NCBI GenBank assembly: GCA_016703765.1
Contig: JADJBL010000001.1
Coordinates: forward strand, 320,133 to 384,132
Direction: 5' to 3'
DNA from: Saprospirales bacterium
GTDB lineage: Bacteria > Bacteroidota > Bacteroidia > Chitinophagales > Saprospiraceae
Length of the DNA: 64,000 nt
Part shown: in pieces, positions 17,752 to 26,982 of the stretch
Layout of the letters: each line of letters starts with the position of its first letter
Numbering within the stretch: position 1 is the first letter of the stretch
Notes under the pieces: model-generated
Told to the model about the DNA's origin: nothing
The model's input: the letters and a program-made list of their open reading frames with translations, nothing else
The model's database searches: none
Translations under genes and position numbers: made by a program

Positions 17752-18195
17752 GTGAATACGCTAAGTTACAAGACGCTTTCAGCGAAAAACGAAGAGGTAG
17801 TGCGCAAGTGGTACGTCATCGATGCAGAAGGGCAAGTAGTGGGCCGCATGTGCTCCCGGATTGCCAACGTGCTGCGCGGCAAACACAAGCCCTCCTTTAC
17901 CCCTCACACGGATTGCGGCGACCACGTGATCGTGATCAATGCCGAGAAGGTCCGGTTTACGGGTAAGAAACTCGACCTGAAGGAATACCTCCGTTACTCG
18001 GGTTATCCCGGCGGCCAGAAAAGCACTACCCCGCGGGTAATGCTCAGCAAGAAGCCGGAATCCGTGGTGGAGATCGCGGTGAAGGGCATGCTGCCTAAAA
18101 ACACGCTGGGCCGCCAGATGTATCGCAAACTGCACGTCTTTGCGGGCAGCGAGCATCCGCATCAGGCGCAGAACCCCGAGCCTTTCAAATTTTAA
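17752..18195 (+). CDS. rplM: 50S ribosomal protein L13
   Basis: A 147-residue L13 with the hallmark [31 protein letters not shown] and [23 protein letters not shown] at 17752 begins [15 protein letters not shown], the usual bacteroidete N-terminus. L13 is an early-assembling large-subunit protein. It is the first gene of the rplM-rpsI-rpsB-tsf run. Confidence 0.97.
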   Translation: MNTLSYKTLSAKNEEVVRKWYVIDAEGQVVGRMCSRIANVLRGKHKPSFTPHTDCGDHVIVINAEKVRFTGKKLDLKEYLRYSGYPGGQKSTTPRVMLSKKPESVVEIAVKGMLPKNTLGRQMYRKLHVFAGSEHPHQAQNPEPFKF

Positions 18196-18222
18196 TAACC
18201 AGCCAGTTACAAACAGTATAAT

Positions 18223-18609
18223 ATGGAAATGATCAATGCCCTAGGTAGAAGGAAATCCTCGGTGGCACGCGTTTACCTGATGAAGGGGGACGGGCAGATC
18301 CTCATCAACGGGAAGGATTTTCGGGAGTATTTCCCGCAAAAACACGTTCAGGCCAATATCACGGGTCCTTTTGAGGTGGTGGATGCCAAAAACATCTACA
18401 ACGTGGTCGTCAATGTAAAAGGAGGAGGCTTCAAAGGCCAGTCCGAAGCGGTGCGCATGGGAGTCTCCCGGGCACTGGTGAAATTGAACGACGAATTCCG
18501 CAAATCGCTCAAGGATGAAAAGTTCCTCACACGCGACTCCCGCGAGGTAGAACGCAAGAAGTACGGTAAACCCAAAGCGAGAAAGAGCTTCCAGTTCTCC
18601 AAACGTTAA
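18223..18609 (+). CDS. rpsI: 30S ribosomal protein S9
   Basis: A 128-residue S9: NALGRRKSSVARVYLMKG, INGKDFREYFP, GGGFKGQSEAVRMGVSRALV, and the basic C-terminus ending KARKSFQFSKR whose tail reaches the P-site tRNA. It follows rplM by 27 bases, the conserved L13-S9 pairing. A second in-frame ATG at 18229 is an alternative start. Confidence 0.97.
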   Translation: MEMINALGRRKSSVARVYLMKGDGQILINGKDFREYFPQKHVQANITGPFEVVDAKNIYNVVVNVKGGGFKGQSEAVRMGVSRALVKLNDEFRKSLKDEKFLTRDSREVERKKYGKPKARKSFQFSKR

Positions 18610-18654
18610 CGTGCGCTTTGCGATTTTTTTCAACCTAACAATGACTTTCGAAAA

Positions 18655-19383
18655 ATGGAAAAACCCACCTATAAAGATCTGCTCAATGCCGGTGTCCACT
18701 TCGGCCATTTAAAGAAAAAGTGGAACCCCAAAATGGCTCCCTACATCTTTACGGAGCATAAAGGGATCCACGTGATCGACCTCAATCGCACGCTGGAATC
18801 GATGGATAAGGCCGCCAACGCCATGCGCCAAATCGCCAAATCGGGCCGCAAGGTCATGTTTGTGGCCACCAAAAAGCAGGCTCGCGACATCGTCACCAAA
18901 GCCGCCCTCTCCGTAGGGATGCCCTTCGTGACCGACCGCTGGCTCGGCGGGATGATGACAAACTTCGCCACCATCCGTCGCTCCATCAAGAAACTGCAAA
19001 CCATGGACCGCATGCTCCAGGAAGGCAGCGCGGAGAGCAGCATCACCAAAAAGGAGCGCCTCACCATTTCGCGCGAACGCGATAAATTGGAGAAAGTCCT
19101 CGGCGGTATCGCCGGCCTGACTCGCCTTCCGGCCGCTATCTTCGTCGTCGACGTCATGCACGAGCATATCGCCATTGATGAAGCCACGAAGCTGGGCATC
19201 CGCACCTTTGCCATGGTCGATACCAACTCCGACCCGAACCGCGTCGACTTCGCCATTCCGGCCAACGACGACGCCTCCAAGTCGATCTCGATCGTGGTCA
19301 ATTACATGGCCGAATCAATCCGGCAAGGCCTGATCGACCGCGAGCGGACCAAATCGGAGAAACCCGCAACGGCCGAGGAATAA
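18655..19383 (+). CDS. rpsB: 30S ribosomal protein S2
   Basis: A 242-residue S2: LLNAGVHFGHLKKKWNPKM, FVTDRWLGGMMTNFATIRRS and DPNRVDFAIPANDDASKSI are all diagnostic. S2 sits at the head-body junction of the 30S subunit. It is 45 bases downstream of rpsI and precedes tsf, the nearly universal rpsB-tsf order. Confidence 0.97.
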   Translation: MEKPTYKDLLNAGVHFGHLKKKWNPKMAPYIFTEHKGIHVIDLNRTLESMDKAANAMRQIAKSGRKVMFVATKKQARDIVTKAALSVGMPFVTDRWLGGMMTNFATIRRSIKKLQTMDRMLQEGSAESSITKKERLTISRERDKLEKVLGGIAGLTRLPAAIFVVDVMHEHIAIDEATKLGIRTFAMVDTNSDPNRVDFAIPANDDASKSISIVVNYMAESIRQGLIDRERTKSEKPATAEE

Positions 19384-19432
19384 GCGCCCGGGCGACCTTA
19401 ATTTTTACAAACTATTTAACCTACTATTATAT

Positions 19433-20266
19433 ATGAGTAACGTATCTCCCGCCGATGTAAAAAAATTACGCGATATCACGGGCGCCGGCATGATGGACTG
19501 CAAGGCAGCACTCGGCGAATCGGGCGGCGATTTCGATAAGGCCATTGAATATCTTCGCAAAAAAGGCCAAAAACTCTCCATCAAACGGGCAGACCGCGAC
19601 GCCAAGGAAGGCGCCGTTATCGCCCTCGTATCCGCCGATAAGACCCAGGGCATCATCGTAAGGCTGAGCAGCGAGACCGACTTCGTGGCCAAAAACCAGG
19701 ATTTTATCGACCTCACCACCTCCTTTGCCAAACTGGCCCTGGAGCACATGCCGGCTACCCTCGAAGACCTGCTCCAGATCCCCTACAACGGGGGGGTCAC
19801 CATTGCAGACAAGGTTTCCGAACAGGTGGCCGTGATCGGCGAGAAGATCGAACTGGCTCAGTACGAATTCCTCAAAGCCCCCATGGTGGCGCCTTATATC
19901 CACATGGGTAACAAGGCAGCCGTGCTGGTCGGCCTGAGCAAGGCAAACGACAGCTACTACGAAGCAGGCCGCGATGTGGCCATGCAGGTGGCGGCCATGA
20001 AACCCATCGCCCTGGATGAGCATTCCGTCGATTCCTCTATCATCGAAAAAGAGATCGAGATCGGCATGGAACTGGCCCGCAAAGAAGGCAAACCGGAAAA
20101 CATGCTGGAGAACATTGCGAAAGGCAAATTGCGCAAGTTTTTCGAAACGAATACCTTGATCAACCAGTCTTTCGTCAAGGACAACAAAAAGACGATACAG
20201 CAGTTTTTGCACGACATAGACAAGGACCTCACCGTTACCGCCTTCCGGCACGTAACGCTCGGCTGA
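19433..20266 (+). CDS. tsf: Elongation factor Ts
   Basis: A 277-residue guanine nucleotide exchange factor for EF-Tu. The N-terminal UBA-like domain reads VKKLRDITGAGMMDCKAAL, then IVRLSSETDFVAKNQDF for the core and a C-terminal NQSFVKDNKKTIQQFL segment. Length and order are normal. It is followed by a clear intrinsic terminator, marking the end of the operon. Confidence 0.96.
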   Translation: MSNVSPADVKKLRDITGAGMMDCKAALGESGGDFDKAIEYLRKKGQKLSIKRADRDAKEGAVIALVSADKTQGIIVRLSSETDFVAKNQDFIDLTTSFAKLALEHMPATLEDLLQIPYNGGVTIADKVSEQVAVIGEKIELAQYEFLKAPMVAPYIHMGNKAAVLVGLSKANDSYYEAGRDVAMQVAAMKPIALDEHSVDSSIIEKEIEIGMELARKEGKPENMLENIAKGKLRKFFETNTLINQSFVKDNKKTIQQFLHDIDKDLTVTAFRHVTLG

Positions 20267-20275
20267 GTCCTCTTC

Positions 20276-20313
20276 AAAAGGCGAACCCCAAAAGGTTCGC
20301 CTTTTGTTTTTTG
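20276..20313 (+). terminator. Intrinsic terminator after tsf
   Basis: AAAAGGCGAACC at 20276-20287 pairs with GGTTCGCCTTTT at 20294-20305 across a six-base loop and is followed by GTTTTTTG. The 12-bp stem and T tract fit a Rho-independent terminator closing the rplM-tsf operon. Confidence 0.85.
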
Positions 20314-20314
20314 T

Positions 20315-20322
20315 TAATTTTG
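20315..20322 (+). promoter_or_regulatory. Candidate -7 box for pyrH
   Basis: TAATTTTG matches TAnnTTTG, 21 bases before the pyrH ATG and directly after the tsf terminator, which implies separate transcription of pyrH. No properly spaced TTTG -33 element was found. Confidence 0.45.
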
Positions 20323-20343
20323 GGCTAGCAAACTTTGAAAGGG

Positions 20344-21060
20344 ATGGGCAAACCAAGGTACAAACGCGTACTGCTTAAACTCAGCGGGGAAAGCCTCATG
20401 GGCCAGCAGCAGTTCGGCATCGATGCAAACCAGCTGCACCACTATGCCGTTCAAATCAAGGTTTTGCACGATGCGGGAATGGAAGTTGCCGTGGTGATAG
20501 GAGGGGGAAATATTTTCCGCGGATTGCAAGCCTCCAAATCCGGCATCGAAAGGGTGCAGGGCGATTATATGGGGATGCTCGCCACCGTCATCAACGGCAT
20601 GGCGCTCCAAAGCGCCATGGAAAGCGTCGGCCTCTACACCCGCCTGGTCTCCGCCATCGAAATGAACCAGATCGCCGAGCCCTATATCCGCCGCCGGGCC
20701 ATCCGGCACCTGGAAAAAGGACGCATTGTCATCTTCTCCGCCGGAACCGGCAGCCCCTATTTCACCACCGACTCCGCAGCAGCCCTCCGCGCCAGCGAGA
20801 TCAACGCGGACGTCATCCTCAAAGGCACCCGCGTGGACGGCATCTACTCCGCCGACCCAGAAATCGACCCCACCGCCACCAAATTCGACCGCCTGACCTT
20901 CGCAAAGGTCATCAGCCTCGGCCTCAATGTCATGGACATGACGGCTTTCACCCTCTGCCAGCAAAACAATATCCCCATCATCGTCTTCGACATCAACGAA
21001 GACGGCAACCTCATGAGGATCGTCAATGGGGAACATGTGGGAACCTTGGTAGCGGGGTAG
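20344..21060 (+). CDS. pyrH: UMP kinase
   Basis: A 238-residue hexameric-type bacterial UMP kinase converting UMP to UDP. Motifs: [58 protein letters not shown] and [14 protein letters not shown]. The ATG at 20344 ([13 protein letters not shown]) fits the family better than the upstream TTG at 20335. In this lineage pyrH normally precedes frr, but here it is followed by a convergent gene. Confidence 0.96.
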   Translation: MGKPRYKRVLLKLSGESLMGQQQFGIDANQLHHYAVQIKVLHDAGMEVAVVIGGGNIFRGLQASKSGIERVQGDYMGMLATVINGMALQSAMESVGLYTRLVSAIEMNQIAEPYIRRRAIRHLEKGRIVIFSAGTGSPYFTTDSAAALRASEINADVILKGTRVDGIYSADPEIDPTATKFDRLTFAKVISLGLNVMDMTAFTLCQQNNIPIIVFDINEDGNLMRIVNGEHVGTLVAG

Positions 21061-21070
21061 TTCCAGGTCT

Positions 21071-21126
21071 TAAGTTATTAAGGTAATAAGTTTTTAACGG
21101 TAAAAACTTATTACCTTAATAACTTA
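21071..21126. terminator. Perfect 26-bp AT-rich hairpin between convergent genes
   Basis: Bases 21071-21096 pair exactly with 21101-21126 around an ACGG loop. The stem is made of TTATTAAGGTAATAAG words and ends in T/A runs on both sides, so it can terminate both pyrH and the convergent reductase gene. A related but imperfect element lies at 47640-47710. Confidence 0.75.
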
Positions 21127-21130
21127 AAAA

Positions 21131-22231
21131 CTACACATCATACGTCAGCACCACTTCTTCGGTAGTAGGATGCGACTGACAGGTCAGGATAAAACCGGCG
21201 GCTACTTCCTCTTCGTCCAACGCATAGCAGACATCCATTTTCACGGCGCCTTTTTGAAGTTTGGCCATACAGGTGGAGCAAGCGCCTGAGGTGCAGGAGA
21301 AGGGCGCGTCTATTTTCTGATCCAGCAGGGCGAACAGGATGGTCTTCTTCTCCGGAATGGATACCTCGTACTTTTTCCCGTGCAGGGTGACGATCGCCCT
21401 GGCGCCGGCTACGCCCGTCGCGCGCTGGGATTCGTCCAGCGGAGCGGTCGTAAAGTATTCCCGGTGGATCTGTTTAGCGTCCTTGCCCATTTCGATCAAC
21501 TTCGCCTTCACGGTGTCGATCATGGGGCCGGGGCCGCAAACAAAAAATTCGCATTCCCGGCTTCGAAGCGGATGAGCCTCCAGGAAGGAGGCTACCATAT
21601 TGCCGTCGATGCGGCCGGTGCGTCCTTCCCAGGACGTGGTTCCTTTGGAAAAAAGCCCCGACAAACCCTTGGGTTTTTCGCGAAGGGGCCGTGTCAGGGT
21701 GTGCTCCACGAATAACTGGCCCTCGTAGCGAGCTTGAAGAGAGGCCAGTTCATCCCTGAAAATGATGGTGTCTTCGCTGCGGTTTCCGAAGAGGAGGAAA
21801 ATAACGCTGCGCGGCTCCACTTCCAGGGTGGTCTTGATGATCGACATCAGGGGCGTGATCCCGCTTCCGGCGCCGATGAGGTAATAGGTCTTTTGCTGGT
21901 CTTCCTTAAGGGGTGTGTAGAAATGGCCGTCGGGCGGCATGACCTCCACGATGTCTCCTTTCTTCAGGCGCTCGTTGATATGGGCGGAGACGAGCCCTTT
22001 GTCCATCTGCTTCACCGTGATGTATATCCGGTCTTCCAGCGGGCTGCTGGACATGGAGTAGGAACGGCGGACTTCCTTGCCGCCGAGTATGAATTTCAGA
22101 TTGAGATGTTGGCCTTGGGTATATCGGAAGGTTTCTTTCAGGTCGTCCGGGATTTCAAAAAATACCGAAACTGCGCTGGCTGTTTCCCGACGGATCTCGG
22201 AAACTGCCAGGGGATAAAATTGTGTATTCAT
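21131..22231 (-). CDS. PaaE-like ferredoxin/flavin reductase with 2Fe-2S domain
   Basis: A 366-residue electron-transfer protein. The N-terminal FAD domain has [10 protein letters not shown], the NAD(P) domain has [14 protein letters not shown] and [11 protein letters not shown], and the C-terminal plant-type ferredoxin domain has [14 protein letters not shown] with a fourth cysteine in LTCQSHP. The layout matches the reductase subunit of phenylacetyl-CoA epoxidase (PaaE) and related oxygenase or desaturase reductases. No paaABCD genes are nearby, so a housekeeping role, for example feeding the desaturases at 44896-48855, is equally possible. It is a single gene ending at a bidirectional hairpin. 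Confidence 0.85.
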   Translation of the reverse strand: MNTQFYPLAVSEIRRETASAVSVFFEIPDDLKETFRYTQGQHLNLKFILGGKEVRRSYSMSSSPLEDRIYITVKQMDKGLVSAHINERLKKGDIVEVMPPDGHFYTPLKEDQQKTYYLIGAGSGITPLMSIIKTTLEVEPRSVIFLLFGNRSEDTIIFRDELASLQARYEGQLFVEHTLTRPLREKPKGLSGLFSKGTTSWEGRTGRIDGNMVASFLEAHPLRSRECEFFVCGPGPMIDTVKAKLIEMGKDAKQIHREYFTTAPLDESQRATGVAGARAIVTLHGKKYEVSIPEKKTILFALLDQKIDAPFSCTSGACSTCMAKLQKGAVKMDVCYALDEEEVAAGFILTCQSHPTTEEVVLTYDV

Positions 22232-22256
22232 TGTTCAGCCGGGTTTTGCTTTCGCG

Positions 22257-22264
22257 CAAAATTA
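22257..22264 (-). promoter_or_regulatory. Candidate -7 box for the PaaE-like gene
   Basis: On the minus strand these bases read TAATTTTG, matching TAnnTTTG, 26 bases upstream of the ATG at 22231. No convincing -33 box was found. Confidence 0.45.
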
Positions 22265-22282
22265 GGGAAAAAAGCGGAGGGT

Positions 22283-23521
22283 TTACTCGTAACGCAAGGC
22301 TTCGATCGGATCAAGTTTGGCGGCTTTGATGGCCGGGTACATCCCAGCTACAAGGCCCACTATGAGGCAGGTCACAAAGGCGACGACAATCCAGCCCCAG
22401 GGCACCAGAAAGGCGCCTCCCATCATCAGGGTAATCAGGTTGCCGATGAGGATACCCAGTATGATACCCACGATCCCTCCCAGCTGGCAGAGCACCACGG
22501 CTTCCGTGAGGAATTGGGTCAGGATGGTGCGGCTGTTGGCGCCGAGCGCTTTGCAGACGCCGATCTCGCGGGTTCGCTCGGCCACGGAGACCAGCATGAT
22601 ATTCATCAGGCCGATGGCCGCCCCGAGCAGGGTCATCAGGCCGATGGCAATGGCGCCTATGCGGAGGTTGGTCGTATTCTCCTTGATCATGCCGATCAGG
22701 CTTTCGCTTTTGAAAATCTCAAAGTCGTTTTCCTCCGATGCTTTCAGTCTGCGGATATTGCGAAACTGGCCGGTCGCTGCGGCAACCGCATAGTCGATCT
22801 CGGTCGCGTTGTTGACGGCCACCAGCAGGTCGTAATTGGTGTCGGCAACGCCGTAAAAGCGTTTGCCCGTGAGCAAGGGGATGAGAACCTGGCGGTCTTC
22901 GCTCTGGTTCATGCTGGCGCCTTTGGATTTGAGGACCCCGATCACCTGGTAGCGCGCGCTGCCGACGATGACCACCTGGTGGAGGGCTTTTTCGGATTTC
23001 CCATCGAACAAGAGATCGACCACGTCTTTGCCGATAATCACCTTGCTCCCTCCGTTCAAGGCTTCCATCGCCGTGAAGTTTCGTCCGACTTCCAGCTCGG
23101 AACCTTTGACTTCGAGGTAGTTTTCATCGACACCGAACATTCGGACGTTGGGGTTTGTCTTTTCCTCGCCGAACTTGATCGCGGCCATATCGGTGCAACT
23201 GATCGAGACGGATACCTTGGCCGGGAATTCGTAGCTTTCTTTAAAATCTACGGCTTGCGTATAGCTGATGTTCTCGCCCCGGATATTACGCCGGCCGCCG
23301 CCGTGCCCCTGCACGCTTTCCCCTTTCGGGAAAATGCTGAAGGAGTTGGCGCCCAGGCCCGAAAAGCTGTCTTTCAGGGCATAGACCGTACTGTCAATGG
23401 CGGTGAGGATTCCTACGAGGGCCATGATTCCGAAGGCGATGATCAGGAGGGTGAGTACCGACCGAAGCATGTTGGACCGGATGGACCGGAGGGCCATGTT
23501 GATGTTTTCCAGAAAATTCAT
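22283..23521 (-). CDS. MacB-type ABC transporter permease
   Basis: A 412-residue FtsX/MacB-fold membrane protein. The N-terminal helix is in [20 protein letters not shown], a large periplasmic MacB-PCD domain spans about residues 45-255, and three C-terminal helices follow, with the FtsX signature [14 protein letters not shown] and the ending [13 protein letters not shown]. These permeases work by mechanotransmission with an ATPase and often a periplasmic adaptor to export peptides, lipids or siderophores. No ATPase gene is adjacent, so partner and substrate are unknown. It starts at ATG 23521. Confidence 0.88.
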   Translation of the reverse strand: MNFLENINMALRSIRSNMLRSVLTLLIIAFGIMALVGILTAIDSTVYALKDSFSGLGANSFSIFPKGESVQGHGGGRRNIRGENISYTQAVDFKESYEFPAKVSVSISCTDMAAIKFGEEKTNPNVRMFGVDENYLEVKGSELEVGRNFTAMEALNGGSKVIIGKDVVDLLFDGKSEKALHQVVIVGSARYQVIGVLKSKGASMNQSEDRQVLIPLLTGKRFYGVADTNYDLLVAVNNATEIDYAVAAATGQFRNIRRLKASEENDFEIFKSESLIGMIKENTTNLRIGAIAIGLMTLLGAAIGLMNIMLVSVAERTREIGVCKALGANSRTILTQFLTEAVVLCQLGGIVGIILGILIGNLITLMMGGAFLVPWGWIVVAFVTCLIVGLVAGMYPAIKAAKLDPIEALRYE

Positions 23522-23633
23522 ACGTCAGCGCTTTTTGCCCGATTTGGCGGCCTAATATTACAAACCGGATCTGCGAAAAACTATTTTGTTCGATAAAAGG
23601 CACTTTTCGGCAGACGGGCAAGGAAGGATCACA

Positions 23634-24431
23634 TTAAAAGGCTTCGGAAATTACGCCAAGCACCTGCTCGTAAACGCCCGGGTTGGCGGCCAGTATTTCT
23701 CCGCCGTACAGGTAATTTTCTCCTCCGGAAAAATCGCTCACCCGGCCCCCGGCTTCCCGGACGATAAGCGCTCCAGCCGCCACATCCCAAGGGTGCAGGC
23801 TGTATTCGAAAAAGGCATCGAAGCGTCCGCAAGCCACGTAGGCCAAATCTACCGCCGCGGAGCCGAGCCGGCGGATTCCCCTGCTTTCTCGCATAAATAC
23901 CGAAAGCGCCTTCAGGTATCCATTCATTCCTTCGAAATCGTAGTAAGGAAATCCGGTGGCCAGCAAGGAGTCCTTCAAGCTTTCGGCCCGGCTCACGCGG
24001 ATGGGTTTTCCGTCGAGAAAGGCGCCTCCTCCCTCCCAGGCGTAAAAGAGTTCCTGGCGGTTGACCTCGTAAACGATACCCAGCACGAGCCGGCCATGTG
24101 CCTGAAGTCCGACGCTGATGGCAAAACAGGGCAGTTGGTGGAGGAAATTGGTGGTCCCGTCCAGAGGGTCGATGATCCACATCAGGTCGCCCCGGGTGTT
24201 TTCGACGGTCTCCTCCTCGGTAAGGAAAACGGAGCCCGGCAACAAGCGGCCTAGTTGCGCCACCAGTTTTTCTTCCGCGGTGCGGTCCACATAGCTCACG
24301 AGGCTGTGGAGCGCCTTCTCCTCGATCCGTTCGGCCCCGACCCGCCCGATCTCCCCGCGGATAAATAGGCCCACTTCGCGGATGATATCATTGGCCTTTA
24401 GGGTAAGCAATTCGAGCTCAGGGGTTGTCAT
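23634..24431 (-). CDS. Inositol monophosphatase family protein
   Basis: A 265-residue Mg-dependent phosphatase. The metal-binding motifs are EEET at the acidic site, WIIDPLDGTTNFLH and HPWDVAAGALIVREAGG. The family includes SuhB-like inositol-1-phosphatases, PAP phosphatases and fructose-bisphosphatases; sequence alone suggests the SuhB branch. It overlaps the phosphoribosyltransferase by four bases (ATGA) and is last in the M28-HPRT-IMPase run. Confidence 0.9.
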   Translation of the reverse strand: MTTPELELLTLKANDIIREVGLFIRGEIGRVGAERIEEKALHSLVSYVDRTAEEKLVAQLGRLLPGSVFLTEEETVENTRGDLMWIIDPLDGTTNFLHQLPCFAISVGLQAHGRLVLGIVYEVNRQELFYAWEGGGAFLDGKPIRVSRAESLKDSLLATGFPYYDFEGMNGYLKALSVFMRESRGIRRLGSAAVDLAYVACGRFDAFFEYSLHPWDVAAGALIVREAGGRVSDFSGGENYLYGGEILAANPGVYEQVLGVISEAF

Positions 24432-24979
24432 AGGGCGGGGTCTTTTCGGATCTGGTAAATATCGGCCAGGTTGCGGGCCAGGCCGTCGTAATCGAGGCCG
24501 TAGCCGATGACGAAGCGGTCGGGGATTTCAAAGCCGAGGTATTCTATGGTCAGCGGGTGAAGGAGGCAGTCCGGTTTGAGCAACAGCGAGGCAATAGCTA
24601 TGGATTCGGGCTGGAGTTTTTGCAGGTCGGGCAGCAGGACGCTCATGGTATTTCCGGTGTCGATGATATCCTCCACGATAATGATGGCCCGGTCTTTCAA
24701 AGGCAGGTTCAAGCCAAGGAGCGTTTCCACCTTGCCGCTGCTTGCAAAGCCCCGGTAGGAGGAGAGTTGGATAAAAGCCAGCTCGCACTCCAGGTCGCAT
24801 GCCCTGACCAGATCGGCTGCAAACACGAAGGCCCCGTTGAGGACAACCAGGAAAAGCGGTCGTTTGCCGGCATATTCATTAGTGATCTGGCGGCCTAAAT
24901 CCGACACACGACTTTGGATCTCCGCAGCCGGAAGGTAGAGGTCGAACCAATGATCGTGTATAAATACCTGGTTTTGCAT
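24428..24979 (-). CDS. hpt: Hypoxanthine phosphoribosyltransferase
   Basis: A 183-residue purine-salvage enzyme forming IMP (and usually GMP) from PRPP and the free base. It has LFLVVLNGAFVFAADL, the PRPP loop IIIVEDIIDTGNTMS, and the C-terminal FVIGYGLDYDGLARNL with the conserved Asp that stacks the base. It lies 18 bases after the M28 peptidase and overlaps the IMPase start, so it is likely part of one transcript. Confidence 0.93.
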   Translation of the reverse strand: MQNQVFIHDHWFDLYLPAAEIQSRVSDLGRQITNEYAGKRPLFLVVLNGAFVFAADLVRACDLECELAFIQLSSYRGFASSGKVETLLGLNLPLKDRAIIIVEDIIDTGNTMSVLLPDLQKLQPESIAIASLLLKPDCLLHPLTIEYLGFEIPDRFVIGYGLDYDGLARNLADIYQIRKDPAL

Positions 24980-24997
24980 ATTTTATCGAGGTGTCAC

Positions 24998-26440
24998 CTA
25001 CTCCAAACCGTAATGATCGAATAAATAAACCATAGAGGCCATCGCCGCCGCGCCCAATTGCAATTCTCGTTTGTTGACGGCGTCGATCACATCCACGGCT
25101 GTGTGGTGGAAATCGAAATAGCGCTGGTTATCCACATCCAGGCCGAGGAGCAGGCCTTTTTGGTCCTTGAGCCCGGATATATCGGCGCCGGAGCCTCCCA
25201 TCCGGAGGTTCAAGCCGTAGGGCTCCAAAAGCGGCAGCCATTCGTTGATCTTTCGGAAATTTTTGGGGAAGGTCGACTCGTGGCCCTCGGCTGTGAAACC
25301 TCTGGGCGAAAACCCGCCGCGGTCGGCCTCGATGGCGGCCAGGTGGTATTCCTCCCTTTCATTGGAAGCTTTCCAATAAGCCCTGCCGCCCATCAACCCA
25401 TTTTCCTCGTTCATGAAGAGCACACAGCGGATCGTCCGTTTAGGCTGGTAGCCGAGCTGCTTCAGGATATGGAGCACGTCCATGGATTGCACGCAACCGG
25501 ATCCGTCGTCGTGGGCGCCGCCGCCCACATCCCAGGAGTCGAGGTGACCGCCCACGAGGATGATCTGTTCGGGAAATTCCGAGCCCCTCCACTCGGCGAT
25601 CACGTTGAAGGATACCTCGTCGGGCAGGGTTTCGCAGGTGGTGCGCATAAAGATGCTGACCGCTTCTTTTTTGAGCATCTTGCTGAGCTCCTCGGCGTCC
25701 ATCGTGCTGATGGCCACCGCGGGAATGGGATCGGAGGGACCAATGTAGGCAAGGGAACCCGTGTGGGGATGGTCGTCCAGACTGGTGGTCATGGACCTGA
25801 CGACCACTCCGATGGCGCCTTTCTCGGCGGCCCGGGAGGCGCCGTACACCCGCTGGTCTACCGCTCCGCCATAGGCGTGAAAGGTATTGATCTGCCTGGA
25901 GTCCATCGGCCGGTTGTAGAAGACGATCTTCCCGAGCAGAGCTCCTTCTTGCATGGCTTCGACCTCTTCCAGGCCGCTTACTTCGACTACCGGAGCGGTG
26001 ATTCCCTGCGCGCCGGTGCCGACGGAATTTCCAAGGGCAAAGGCATTCAATTCGATGAATTTTTTCCCGGGAAGGACGATCCGCACCTGCTCTTTCTCGC
26101 CCCTCACCCAGCGTGGCACCCGGCAGGGCTGCAACCAGACCGAATCAACTCCTACGCCGTCGAGCATTTCCTGAGTGTACTTCACCGCCGCAGCCGCAGC
26201 AGGCGAGCCGGCCAGCCTGCCGAATCCGACGGTGGTCAGTTCGCTCAGCCAGGCATAGCTTTTCCCTTCCGTCAGCGCTACATCGTAGATCCGGCGGAGG
26301 AACATCGCGTCCTTGTCCTGGGGAGGGCCCTGTGAATAGAGTGTTAGTGTAGTTGCTACACAAAAAAGGCTTACAAATAAGCTTTTTTGCAGAACATTTT
26401 GATTCTTGTTCCGCAGCCGGGGGAGGAAAACTTCCTTCAT
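24998..26440 (-). CDS. M28 family zinc aminopeptidase/carboxypeptidase with PA domain, exported
   Basis: A 480-residue secreted peptidase. After a signal peptide (LFVSLFCVATTLTLYSQG) comes an N-terminal cap and an inserted PA domain (about residues 125-270). The M28 metal site follows: GGHLDSWD (His, Asp), GAHDDGSG (Asp), NEENG (Glu-Glu), EADRGG (Asp) and FHHTAVD (His). The layout resembles PGCP/carboxypeptidase Q. ATG 26440 (MKEVFLPRLRNK) was chosen; an in-frame start 17 codons upstream is less likely. It appears to head a transcript with hpt and the IMPase gene. Confidence 0.88.
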   Translation of the reverse strand: MKEVFLPRLRNKNQNVLQKSLFVSLFCVATTLTLYSQGPPQDKDAMFLRRIYDVALTEGKSYAWLSELTTVGFGRLAGSPAAAAAVKYTQEMLDGVGVDSVWLQPCRVPRWVRGEKEQVRIVLPGKKFIELNAFALGNSVGTGAQGITAPVVEVSGLEEVEAMQEGALLGKIVFYNRPMDSRQINTFHAYGGAVDQRVYGASRAAEKGAIGVVVRSMTTSLDDHPHTGSLAYIGPSDPIPAVAISTMDAEELSKMLKKEAVSIFMRTTCETLPDEVSFNVIAEWRGSEFPEQIILVGGHLDSWDVGGGAHDDGSGCVQSMDVLHILKQLGYQPKRTIRCVLFMNEENGLMGGRAYWKASNEREEYHLAAIEADRGGFSPRGFTAEGHESTFPKNFRKINEWLPLLEPYGLNLRMGGSGADISGLKDQKGLLLGLDVDNQRYFDFHHTAVDVIDAVNKRELQLGAAAMASMVYLFDHYGLE

Positions 26441-26545
26441 ATCCTCGATTTGGTATTGCGATAAAATTTGATATAAAAAAATGACAACCAAATATTTATG
26501 TCAAATAAAAATTGATTTGGCGTATAAAATAACTGATGTTACGCA

Positions 26546-26553
26546 CAAAGGTA
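26546..26553 (-). promoter_or_regulatory. Candidate -7 box for the M28-hpt-IMPase transcript
   Basis: The minus strand reads TACCTTTG here, a full match to TAnnTTTG, leaving an AT-rich leader of about 100 bases before ATG 26440. A TTTG occurs only 10 bases further upstream, too close for a standard -33 box. Confidence 0.5.
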
Positions 26554-26573
26554 TTTTTATTTGCAAAAAGACC

Positions 26574-26590
26574 ACTCACCCCCCGGCCCC
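26574..26590. repeat. Solitary end of the 10708-10873 inverted-repeat element
   Basis: ACTCACCCCCCGGCCCC is identical to the outer 17 bases of the terminal inverted repeat at 10708 and 10873. No partner end was found nearby, so this may be a remnant of another copy. Confidence 0.6.
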
Positions 26591-26630
26591 TCCCCGCCTG
26601 CCGACTAATCTTGTAGGGGGCAAAACATAG

Positions 26631-26836
26631 AGAGTCGAAAAGCCCCGTTAGGGGCGAAATGTCTGTAGCCCGGGGTGCTAACCCCGGGACAGGAATCCAT
26701 CATTACATCAAGCCCTGTAGGGGCGGAACAAAAAACCTTTCGCCCCTACAGGGCTTGTTTATATATTCTTACCCATACCCGGGGCAAATGCCCCGGGCTA
26801 CAGACGTTTCGCCTCTAACGGGGCTTTTCGATTCTC
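26631..26836. repeat. About 205-base nested palindromic element
   Basis: The outer arms (26633-26675 and 26788-26834) are near-perfect reverse complements built on TCGAAAAGCCCCGTTAGG and GTCTGTAGCCCGGGG. Each arm carries a small CCCGGGGT/ACCCCGGG-type hairpin (26668-26689, 26778-26797). The centre is a perfect 16-bp stem, AAGCCCTGTAGGGGCG at 26710-26725 with 26741-26756. No coding capacity was seen. The gap from 26554 to 26982 holds only this, the solitary repeat end, and AT-rich sequence. Confidence 0.8.
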
Positions 26837-26982
26837 AGCTAAAAAAATTTACATAGTAATTGTATTTTTTACAATTACTTCATACCTTTGTCTTGTGAAA
26901 CGCTAAAAAGATAGAATAATTTGGTTTTATTTGGTTAGGGCTGAGGTAGTGCTGTGGTGGCGCTGCCTCTTTTTTTTTGCCC

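Noticed and set aside
21734..23596. Plus-strand open frame of 620 codons across the PaaE-like and ABC permease genes
   Set aside because: It spans two well-supported minus-strand genes and their gap, and its translation is low-complexity His/Gly/Asp-rich.
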